The notes beneath the pieces were generated by a model, which searched no databases, had not been told where the DNA came from, and worked only from the letters and a program-made list of their open reading frames with translations. DNA of 64,000 nt from Ceratotherium simum simum (lineage: Eukaryota > Chordata > Mammalia > Perissodactyla > Rhinocerotidae). The stretch is from the NCBI RefSeq assembly GCF_000283155.1, contig NW_004454180.1, positions 19,051,885-19,115,884 of the forward strand. Direction: 5' to 3'. Positions 36,601 to 48,600 of this stretch are shown in pieces (within the stretch, counting starts at the first letter, position 1; every line of letters starts with the position of its first letter). The position numbers were made by a program, and so were the translations under genes.

Positions 36601-39600
36601 CAAAGAGGACCAGTGATGCAAAGTGTAGTCAGCTGGGGGAGAAGTGCACGAGATGAGCTGGGGAAAAGGAAGTGACAGCGACTGCTTCTTTGCCACCATT
36701 CTTCTTGCTCACCAAGGTCTTAATAACTCCTTTCAAGAAAAGGGCTAGTTGAAACCCACCCAAACTGCCATGGCATGTCCCCAGGGAAGGCTGGGGCCTG
36801 TTCTGTCTCCCTAGCACAAGGGACTCTCACAGGAATGCTCAGGAGATGCGCTTCTAGCCCCAGGCTGGGGTTCACACAAATGGAGTGGTCCTCACCTGGC
36901 AGCACAGCTCGGAGAAGCGGGGAGGGAGGAGCGAGCAAGACTAGGCACTTACTTTCCCTACAAATCCTCTCTTACATATTTCCATTGCTTTGAACTGTTT
37001 ATTAATACACGACCGAAGCCATTTCCCTATTTAGATGTTTCTGCTGGGAATTCCACACCATCACTCCACTCCTGAGGTAGATTAAAAAAAGTCTGCTTTC
37101 AACATTTTATACTTGGATTTCAGAAACTAAATTACATTACTACGTCTGGTGAGACAGCGCCATTGCCTGTTCCTATCTGCATGCTCCAGGCACTGCAAGG
37201 CTGATAGCATCAGTGTGTCGAAGCAGCTCGATCCAGACAATTTGCAGCTAGCTGGAGCTGGGCCAGAGGGGAGTGGGTGGCAAAATTCTCTGAGAATCCA
37301 GAGCAGCCCCAGGTTGACCGTAGACTGGGATCTGGGATTTTCGGGTTCTTTCCGTAGACCATCAGTTCTCCTATATTTAGAGAGAGAACTCATCTTAGTC
37401 CCACCTAGATGTAACAAGGAGTTGAAAATTACTCTCCTAAACATTGGAATAGGATAAAATCACTGAGGATCCAACACTCAGGTTTCCATTGGAGTGAAAG
37501 ATAGAAGGGAGTAGGGGGCAGAGTGGGAGTCATAATGTGAACAAGGCAGGTTCCTACTGCCTGTGAAATTAGATGTCCATGTAAAAGCCAAAATACTCCA
37601 GGAAATGTTATTCGGTGCTTTCTCGAGGCCCAGATTTGAGGCCTTGTAACTAACCTGACTGCTACAAGGTTGTGGAGTGAAGAGAAAGCGTTGTTCCCCT
37701 GCCAGGAACCATGGGAACTTTCAGTCTCTTTTCTAACCGAGGAGAGGCTGGTGTCATGGATGCCTGGGATTTAACCAAGATTTAACTCTACAGAACAAGT
37801 AGGTCTTTCATAGCAAAAATTTCAGCTTATTGGGTTATTTCAAATGCATCAAATAGCATAAAACGTTCATTCAACTCTGGCAGCATTTACAGACTTATTT
37901 TTGTAAATAGCCAAACACAGTCTCTTCATCCCCAAAACATGATTTTTTCAAAATCCAGTTGGCCCCCGAGGTCCAGGTTTTGGGAGAGGTCAGTCCAACC
38001 TCACTGAGTTTGCCGGTCCTCTGCCCTAGTGCAAGGCTGGCTTCTCGGCCCTCAGGGCCCTGCCGGCTCACCCACAAGTTCCCGTGTTTGCATGCAGGAG
38101 ACAGAAGAACTAGGATCTACCCCAACTCCAACTGCACATTTCTTAACTTTTCTCATGGTAGGGACAGGCAGTTTACTATACTCTGTTACCATACCTGAGG
38201 GATGGATTAATAATTAAAAGTCAAGTGATTCTTTAGTTTTACTTTGTTTTTAGGGAAAAGTATTATTGAAGGTTTTTATTTTTGTGTGTGTGAAGAAGAT
38301 CAGCCCTGAGCTAACACCCATGCCAATCCTCCTCTTTTTTCTTTTTGCTGAGGAAGACTGGCCCTGGGCTAACATCTGTGCCCACCTTCCTCCACTTTAT
38401 ATGGGACGCCGCCACAGCATGGCTTGACAAGCAGTGCCTTGGTACGCGCCCAGGATCTGAACCCAGGCTACCAGCAGAGGAGGGCGCCACTTAACCGCTA
38501 CGCTACAGGGCTGGCCTCTTGAAGGTTTTTAAAGTGAGAAATCATGATCACCACATAATCATGATCACTTGGAGCATAGGTTCCACGGTGGAGCCTCTGC
38601 TGGATGTTCATGTTTGGTGGAGCAGGTGTTCCAGGTTCTAGAAAACCTCAATTAGGCTGCTCTCCTCTGTCTTGGATTCCCAGGCTGCTCCTGTTAGGTC
38701 TGTGCAGGCCTCCTGCCCCAAGGACTAGCAGCCCAGAGTCTTGGCTGCTTTTTGCCATTGCCTGGGAAGGATGATCCAAGGCTAAGTCAGGGGCCTGTGG
38801 TATAGCCAGAACTTGACAAGTACCACCCCTCGGCTTGCTGTTCCTTCCAGATTGGCAGGCCCTGGTCAACCTCCCTTGCCTTCAGCCCACACTTCCTAAG
38901 AAAGAGCAGACCTGTCATGATCTCTGGACCATGGCTGGACTTCTCTACTGGAGGGCTTCTCTCTGTGGGGAGTCTCAAGCCTCGCAAAGATCAGACCCAT
39001 AATTGTTGAGAACAAAATAAAGCTTTTGCTGAAATGTCAGCAAACCAGAGAACAAACAGTGTGTCTTGAGTGCTCTTTCCTGATGTCTTCAAACAGCTGG
39101 CCCTCCTCCACTGGCTCTCCTGCAGCCTCAACCATCTTCCTTCTCTCCCGTCATGTAAGAGCCCCTGCAGGACTCTGGTTCTGGTTCCTTCTTATCTTAC
39201 ATTATCCTTCTGAAAACCTTGTCCTTCCTAGACATTGATGACACCAGCCTCTCCTTGGTCCTCTGCCTCTCTGACCATGGCTGTCAGTCTTCTTCTGCAT
39301 ACCCCTTCAATATTGGTGTTCCCCAAGTTCTTTCCTCAGGCCCTTCACATTTATAGATATACACACACTCCAGCACAAAACAAAATCATTAGAACTTACT
39401 CACATTGTTTCTCTGTCTTGTTTGGTGGCGTCACAATTCACCCATCACTTCCTGAATCAGGAAGAAACTCTGCCTAAGTCTTTCCCTCAAACCCGGATCC
39501 AATCAGCCACTGAGCCCTGGCAGTTTGACCTCAATATGTTTTTCTTCTCCATCCCCTTTTCTCCAGGCCCACTGACTCTGCCTTTTTCAAGCTTTTATTA

Positions 39601-42600
39601 CCTCTTGCACTGCCTCTTACCTGGTCTCCCAGCCTCCAGTTTAATCATTCCTTCCCATTCTTTCCACAGTGCTCCCAGAGTAATCATCTATGTAAATCTG
39701 ACAAGGGGCTTCAAATCCTTCAATGGCTCCCATTATTTCCAGGTAAAGTCCAAAGCCCTGAGCATGGCTTACAAAGCCCTTCATGACTTTAAGCCTTCCT
39801 CCCATTCTAGTCTCATCCCTGCCACTTCACCCCTCTCATTTAACACTCCAGCAAAATTGAGCTGTTCCTCTTGCCTGCTGCATAGTCATGTACATCTTCT
39901 CCCCACTCCTTTCTTTTCTTTTTGTTCCCTATGCCTTTCTTCATCTGCTTCACATCTGCCTCCACTCATCCTTCATGCCTCAGCTTTCTTTGGAGAAGTC
40001 TTCCCTGATTTCCCAGGTAGAATAGGTGCTTCCATCCTGTGTACCTACAACACTATACAAACCTCTGTTCTAGCACTTGGCATATTATTGAAATCATCTG
40101 CTTATTCATTTGCCTTACTCACTGGCCTTTGAGCTCTTCATGGGCAGAGATCATGTTATCTTTGGGTTCGTGGCACCCAGCACAGTGCCTAGAATATAAG
40201 TGCCCCTAAAATGTGGGGCCAGCACTGAATGGCTGAGACTCTTTCATCTCCTTTTCCTGTACTGCCCTCTGCTTTTCTCTCCTGAGCTCAACATTCTCAG
40301 TTCCCAGTGCTTTTTCTTGCTGGCTGCTTCCTGCCAGTCATTCTCTCAATCTCTCTCTCTCTCTCTGCATTTTGAGTTATTGACTGCTTCAGTGATTCCA
40401 CTATTTCCTTCCTGTGGAGGACTCATTGAGCAGGAAGTTGGTGATCAGAAAGCATCCATGCCATCTTCTAAAGAGGGGCTCCACTTGTGGGCTGAGGACC
40501 GGAGACCTGATTAGACGAGTACCAGCCTTCCTTTACAAGACAGCAGTTCCACGGCCATGTAATTCTGATGTGGTGTTAATCTCATGACTTTATCTCATGT
40601 CTCTGAAAGGGACTGGGGGATAAGAAATGAGCAAATTAAATTCAAATCCTAGTGCTACCACCTTCAAGGTGTGACTTTGAACATGTTACTTTATACAACC
40701 TGGTTCTTCAATTTTAAAATGGGAATGATATTGGTCCTTACTTGGTCTTTTAGGAGGATTAAATGATATAATATATGTAAAGCAACAAGCACCATAGCTG
40801 TACCTATAGCAGGTGTTCAAGCGATATTAACTAAATGATTTGATGAATTCCAGAAGAACCACACCTGGGCTACATTGCTCTGAACAGCTCCCTGCCTGGG
40901 CCCAGCCAGGGCTCTCTGCTAAGTCCCTCCTTCCTCCTCCCGCACCAAACCACTGTCCTCGCTTGGTACTAATAATGTAACTAGGTTAAGGCCCAGGCGG
41001 AGGGCTCTCTGAGGGGCTGCCTGGGGATGGTGTGGGTGTAGAGGGGCTGGCCTAGAGCTTTGCTATTCAAAGTGTGGTCCGTGTACTAAGAGCATTGCTA
41101 TCACCTGGGAGCTTGTATGAAATGCATATACTCGGGCTCCACTCCAGACCTACTGAATCCGAATCTGCATTTAAACACTATCCCCAGGTGATTTGTATGC
41201 ACATTAATGTTTAAGATGCACCATCTTAGAGGGACATAGGTAAGTTCTGAAGGTGCAGAGGGATGTAGGCTGTGCAGCTGTGTCAGAGCTGTCGAGAAGA
41301 GGTGAAGGCTGCACAGGTGGGGAGGAGCTGTGGGGGGTGTATAGTCAGAGCAAAGGAGATATTCCTCAGGGGTGTGGGCTGCAGAGCTGTAGGGGCTCTT
41401 TGGGTCGATGTTGGTTATTTGTTGTTTCAGGACCCCTTCCTGTGGATCCCTTGGGAATGAGGTTGTACCCTTGAGTTAGCCAGTCAATGTCAGTGCATCA
41501 GCCAGGGAGTGACAGATGGGCAGGGACAGGCTCTACCACCCTGAGCCTGGGGAGACCCTCCAGCAGGGACCCCAGGACCAGCTAGCTTAGCAGATGCATA
41601 TTGTTTCCCTGGAGAGATGCATAACCAGAAACTGGCTGGCTTCACTGCTGAAAACTTGCCTTGAGCTTGTGCTAGGCTAGAATCTACCCTACTCTTCCAC
41701 CACCAACTGGCACACACATCACACACACACACACACATGCACACTGCCACACACACTTGAAGAACTAACTTTTCTTTGGAAACTCAGATGGGGGTTCATA
41801 AGCCTTTGTGGGGTTAGCCATCCCCTTCCCGTCTCTGACCTCTCTGCTACACAAAGCAGGCCTGGGGAGAGTGACCACAGGCCCTAGGCTTGGTTGGAGG
41901 CAGCAGGAGTTTGTTTCACCAGAGCCACCATATCTCTCTCTTGAGCACTCATAGGACTCTGAATCCCTGTTTGCCTTCCCAATAAAAACACTTCCCAGCC
42001 ACCCACCTAGAGCCTCTTGACCGTTCTCTTTGGGAGAGTTGTTTGTGCATCTCAGTGGTAAGGACCGGGCCCGCTGTGCTTGACCCCCTAGAAATGGGGT
42101 GGACTGAATGCCTGATTGCAGCTGCAGCAACTAAAAGTACTAAGATGAGAGTTCTGGCCCTGGGGCTGAGCCTCACCTGTCACTGCTCTGCACCCTCTTG
42201 CCAAAGTACCCAGCAACCTAATAGCCAGGCCCCTGGTGACCTGCTCCTGCCCAGGCCTGACCCTCTATGAGAGGGAGGATAACAAACCTCTGCCACCATC
42301 ACTCTCTCCTCTGTGTTCCCACCACCCATCATGCACTGCTGTCTCTCATGCTTCTCTCCTTGCCTTAAATAAGCTAATTTGTGTGCCTATCATCTCCCCA
42401 CCTTTAGACTAAAGTCTTCTCGGCAAGATCCGGCTCTTGGTGTTTTTCCCTCCCCAAAGTACATTGTTCCCTGCCCACGCTTTGTTGGTGTTCAGTGAAT
42501 ATCAAGTTTTTTTAACAAGTGGTGAGCTCACTGATGTTTAATTATTGGGATGACAGAAAGGAAAGAATAGGAGACTGCTCTGGCCAAAAAGTCGTGCTTG

Positions 42601-45600
42601 CCAGGCATAGTGGAGGTTAGAGAGTTTGAACAGGCTGAAATGGAGAGGAAGGGCAGGGGCAGGAAATGCCACAGAGGGGAAAAGCTATTTGATACCTGCC
42701 CTCTGAATCCATTGTCCATTGCAGGTAAGTGGCTCTTTACTCTTCCAAGGCCAGAGGAAAGGGACCAGAGATGGCAGCTCTGTGAAGGCATCCCATAGAC
42801 CACCAGATTATTACTTTGCTATCTTGGGAAATCAAGGAGTCCAAAAGATTTGTGAACCAGTACAGGGCAGTCTCAGTCCCTTGAATAATTGAAATTACCA
42901 AAATTCCTTAAATGAGATTTGGGGCCAGGATCTTGATGAGGATCTAGAAGTCAGTCTGGCCCCACTCCAAACGTCAGTGTCCATTGACATTTCTTCTGCT
43001 TCAGCTTCCTACCACATGCAGGGCTGAGGGACCAGTCTCAAGGGCCCTCCAACCAAATGCCCTCTATCGATTCCTGGGCAGCATTTCTCCTCAGTGTCCT
43101 GTGCCTCCTTCCTTACCTTGGAGAACTGGAATCCACATCCTGGAAGGAAACTGAAAGATCCTCTGGACCATGCTCCCTAAAGCTCTGTTAGCCCCGAACA
43201 TCTGGTTTTTTCTTCTTTTCCTCTGGGCCCTGCCTTAGGAGCACCCTGAATAGAAGGCCCCCAGAAACTCAATCCAGAATCCCTCAGCCTCTCCAGCTCC
43301 CTTGATTTTAGAATCATTTCCCCTCTCCTGTGACAGACCTTGTCCCCAAAGTCTGTATTGGCTGAACCTGAATAAAAAAAGAGGAGAAGGCAGCCAGCCC
43401 TGATGACCTAGGTATTAAAGTTCGTCACACTCCATTTCAGCATCCTGGGTTCCATTTCCGGGCGTGGAGCAACGCCACTCATCTGTCAGTAGCTGTGCTG
43501 TGGCAGCGGCTCACACAAAAGAACTGGAAGGACTTACAACTGGAATATACAGCTATGTACTGGGGATTTGAGGAGGGAAAAAAAAAAAAGGAAAAGGAAC
43601 TGCTTCCTCTCCACCACCCACCCTCACACCATCTTCTCCTTCTGCCTCAAGCCCTGCAGTCAATCTTTTTTTTTTTTTTCCATTTTTTTATTGTGGTAAA
43701 ATATATATGACATAAAATTTACCATTTTAACCATTGTTGATCTATTATTAAAGAACTTTACACCTTCACCCCTTCCTCCATTAGGTGAGGTGGTCTTTCC
43801 CTAAAGAGGTTGAAATGGGGGGGTGGGGACAGCAGGATGTGGGGCTCAAAGATCTTGTGAAGTTTTACGTGAAGACCTATGTCTCTGTGGTTCAAGGTAA
43901 GGCAGGAGCTTCCTCAACATCTGACTCAGGAGATGAGCTTAAGGGTGGGGATGAAGCAGGTAGGCCAAGCCAGGCCTCCCAGAGGAACCAAGGTTTCTTG
44001 ATTTCTGGCTCTGACTCCTACCTCCTGGGTCATGAGGCTTGTCCTCTAGGCCTTTATGCACAGGCTTCCCCCAAGCCACAGCTGCTACATTGGGTGTCCC
44101 TGAGTTGAGGTATCTGTCTTATCTCCCAAACGAATGCTTTTTGGTCATAGGTTTCCAGGTGAGTGGGAATGGGAAATGAATAGCAGAACCTCAATCTAGG
44201 ACAAGCAGTCCTACCCATGAAGAAGGCAAAGCAGGATTCTAAATTTTCTTTTCAAAAACTCGCTGGTTCCTTGTCTCCCCATTTCAAAAATGAATCCAGT
44301 TCTTTGTCATCCCAGTGCTAGCTCCATATCTTTCACCATTCTGTCCTCTCCCTGTTTCTGAGCTATTTTTGAAAATTAAATAATGGGTAAGGGAGTAGGA
44401 GCTGCCATCCCCACTGGGATAACTCCAGAGCCATTTTGGTTAATTCTCCCGCTCCAAGTCTGAAAGCAGAGGAGACTCTGTGAGGTTTGCCTCCTGGCTC
44501 TGCAATTGCAGTCAGGGTTCCTCCGGCTGACATGCTGACACAGGCCCAGGACCAGCTGAAGCATGGTGGCCAGCTACCAAGCAGTACTAGTGCTCCATTT
44601 AGAACCTTTCCCACGCTTCAGTGTAACAGTCTTCCCTCCTTTTGTTCTTAATTGGTGGCCTCAAGTCAGGAGTATATTGTCTGGCAGATGATGCCCAGAG
44701 GGAATTCTATTCTTTGAAAGAAGATTCCCCAGAGGGAACCAGATAAATAAGGACTAGAGCAGAGCTCTCTTGGAAGATGATGGATATATGTGATGACCTG
44801 AAGTTCCCTGGCACATTGAAAAATAAAATATTAAAAACCAGCTATAACTCTCAGTCATGACTGGAGGCATTGTAAATTGGAACAATCCTTTGGGAAAACA
44901 GTTTGGCAATATGTATCAAGAATCTTAAAAGCGCTCATGCTTTTTGACTTAGTAATTCTATTTGATTTAGGAAATGATCTTAATGTAATATATATGGATT
45001 TCAGTGTAGTATTATTTATAATAGTGAAAAATTGCAGGCAACCTGAATGTCCAAAATAAGTGAATGGTTAAAAAGTTATTGTACATTCTCTCTATGGATA
45101 TTATGCAGCCATTAAACTGATGGTTACAAAAACTATGTAAAAATATGGAGTGATTATGTTCTAATACTGATTTTTAAAAATACAGACTATAAGATACAGT
45201 GTGTTTTTCTTTAAATGTTCTATACACATGTATTAGTTGGTACTCTCTGGTTACAGTAACAAAATCCAACTCAAGCTAGTTTAAGCTAAAAAGGAGACTA
45301 GGCTGTAAGGACACTAGAGTTTCTCATACTGTCTAAGGGCAGGCATGTAATCAAGCCCTGGAAGGGTAGGGCAGGCTCTAGAACCAGAGCCTGAAACCTA
45401 GGGAGCACTTTCTCTCTGTCTTATGTTTGCTTCTCTCTGAACATCAGCTTTATTCTTGTGTCCCTACCCAATGGCTTTCTCTGCTGCCTAGTCCACAGTC
45501 TTGAGCTTTACACCTCCTCTTAGTGCCACTTCCCAATTCTGGGGGAGACTGATTGGCTCCACCTGGTCCAAGCAGGGGTAGGACCATACAGAACCAACAT

Positions 45601-48600
45601 GGTACCTGGAGGCCCATCCCTGTGACCATGAGGATGGGAGCACCAGCTCTCAGAGAAGGGAAACCCAAGTGTTGCTACTATAATGCAAACAAAAGACTCA
45701 AATATACTAGAATATTAACAGAAGTTGGCTCAAGGTGGTGAAACTAAAGATAACTTTAAAAATTTTTTTAGCATGTTTTAGTTTATAATAGAAAAATCTA
45801 CTAAACTTGCCATAGCTACAGTTGTTACTAGGCCTGGGGTCAGCAGCACCCTCCTCCATTTTGGTTCTCCCAGTGACAGCCTCCACAAAGATACTAAAGT
45901 TTGGTGGTGCTTATTTATGGTAGTGAATTCTATCCTAGGAGCTGTTTAAGGAGAGGAAAATCCTCAGCTAATCATAGAGCCAATCTGAGTTCTCAAACTC
46001 TAGCCCTAACATAAGAATGCTCTCTACTTCTTTTCAGTGAACTTTACTTTGTCCCAAAATGCTCTGCAGAAGTGTAGTGCGTACAAAAGAGTACTTTCCT
46101 CTACATTCTGCTTCCAGCACTCAGTCCAGAGCTTGAAAGAGAGTGGACACTCAGTGTGTTGACTTTATTTGAATTGAGTGTTCTTTTAGAGAAAAATCTA
46201 AAAGATTGAGGAGATTTACACTGGCAAGAGAGGCCACCCTGAGCTAGGCAGGATCCTCTGCCCCCTTTCCCACATTTGGGCTTCACAGACTTTTCTCCAG
46301 CTTTTCTGTTCTTCTTCCCCAGTTTGTAAGAGCCACTAACAACATTTGGAGAGACTGTCTTCCTTATATTTCCCCAATTCTCCTCCAGATCTCCCCCAAA
46401 GACCTTACCCTTGTAAGAGGTCTTTGTCCTTCCCTCCTAGTGAGACCCCTAAGGGTCTTAATATGTCCCCAAAGGATAGAAGTCCTAGCTAACTGCCTGG
46501 CATGCAGGCACCTCCTGGAGAAATCCTAGAGAAGCAAAGGTGGGGAATAAAAGTGGGAGCTACTCAACAATTAGACTCAGGAAGTGGGACTCAGGACTTC
46601 AAGTCATACCAAGATTAAGAGCTGTCATTGGTCAAATGATTCTCATATTGAGGTGTGAAGTCAGAGACTGATAGGAATGCCTTAGAGACTGGATGAACAG
46701 CCATCTGTAGAGAAGTAGAGAGGTCTAACCAATGCCTAGGCTGCTACCAAATATTTTTGGACAGGAGGTTAGGTTTCTGCCCAGCCATGGACATTGGACA
46801 TAAAGGCATTGAGTTGTACTTTCTGGATCTCCCTCTAAAATATGATATCTAAACATGCTTATTCCCCCCCACTGCCAAGAGAGTGGGGGAAGAGGCATAA
46901 CCCTGAACAGGTGGACCACCCGCCCCTCCCCTGGTAGTTTCTGATCTGACCTCTGGACAAATTGTGACAGAAACAGAGTTGGTCTTTGATGCTCTATCTT
47001 GCTGTGCCCACGTGTCAGAGAGTGGCCTGAGATCCAGCTCTTCCCTGCTTTCCTGTTTCCTTATCAGCACTATCCTTCTTCCTGGTCCTGTTTCTGCTCT
47101 AGGTCTGTCCAGCTTCCTGCTTTCACCCGGGAGGACTGAACAGGCTACATATATGACTCTATTCCAGAGGTAGCCTTTCAGCATTTCACAACTGAAAACT
47201 GCCTCCGCCCACTCCCTCCTAAAACTAGAGGAAAATTCAAGTGTGTTCAGTGAAGAAAGATTAGATAAAGTTGGTACAAGCACTTTGCCTCTTCATACCT
47301 CATTCTAAATCCATTTCACTTTCCATCTTCCTGAGAATAAGTGCTTGGAAGTGAGGACAGAGGTTATCTTTCCTGTGGGAAAGCTAAAATTGAATATTGT
47401 CTCTACCCTGAATCATCCATGTTCAGTCCACAAGACAAAGGCAGAATTGTTCAGCACCACGGAGAGCGCCTTTGATCCTGGCGCTGAGATCAAGGGTGGG
47501 TGAAAGATAAGGATTTGTAGCTGGGAGCCCAGCCAGTCTGATCTCTTTCCACTCCTGGCCAGCTACCAGGTATCCCTCTTTTCCTCAACCTGTTAATATT
47601 CACCCTCTTCCTTTACCTAGCTAGGCTTTTAGGAATGAACTTTTTAAACTTTCCACCCACCTTTCTGCCTCCACGTAATCTGCCTCCCCCACTCATCTTC
47701 ACCTCCTTTCCATTTTCAGTAAGGAACCTTCCTCTTCTGGTCCAAGGTTCTGGTTCCATCTCCTCTTGTCTCCTCAAAGACTATGACCCATCAAACATCT
47801 CCTTTTCTTTTTTTTTTTAATTATTATTTTTTATTTATTTATTTACTTTTCCCCCCAATGCCCCAGTAGATAGCTGCACATCCTTCTAGTTGCTGCATGT
47901 GGGACATGGCCTCAGCATGGCCGGAGAAGCGGTGCCTCGGTGTGCGCCCGGGATCCGAACCCGGGCTGCCAGCAGCGGAGCGCGCGCACTTAACCGCTAA
48001 GCCACGGGGCCAGCCCCAAACATCTCCTTTTCTACCCAGCTTCTTTCCCCTCATCTAGGACAGTGGTCAGGTGTTCCCTAGTTCCAAAGAAATCCATCAA
48101 CTCCAAAGCTCCCTCTGTCTGTCATTCACTCTCATTCCTTCCCCTCTCTGTCTGGCTCCTTGAAAGAAGTGCCTGTGTTCACTGTCTCTGTTTCCTCATC
48201 TCCTTTTCCCTCCTAAATCTTCTATAATCTGGTTCCTACCCTTCTACTAAAACTGTGTTTGCTGCAGCCACCTATGACTTCCTTATTTCTAAATATTGTC
48301 TTTATCTTATGGACCCATCTGTTCATTTGACACTGTTGATTTCTTCCACCTTGAAACTCTACTTGAATGGCTTCCTAGATCTTTTCCTACATCTCGTCTT
48401 TCTGCTCCTACTCAGTCTCCTTCTTCCAGTCATTCCCTTAAGGTTTAATGTTCCCAAGGGCTCTATTCTTGCTTCTTATCTTTTTTCTCTGCTCATTCTC
48501 TCTGAGAGAGCTTATTCTCCTCTGTGGCTTCCATCACCATCAGCCCACACCTCTTTCTTGAGATCCCAAACCTCAAATCCTACTGACTAATGATATCATC

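Noticed and set aside
39422..40132. 236-codon open frame
   Set aside because: It lies wholly within a sense L2 remnant. The product has no reverse-transcriptase motif and matches L2 3'UTR wording.
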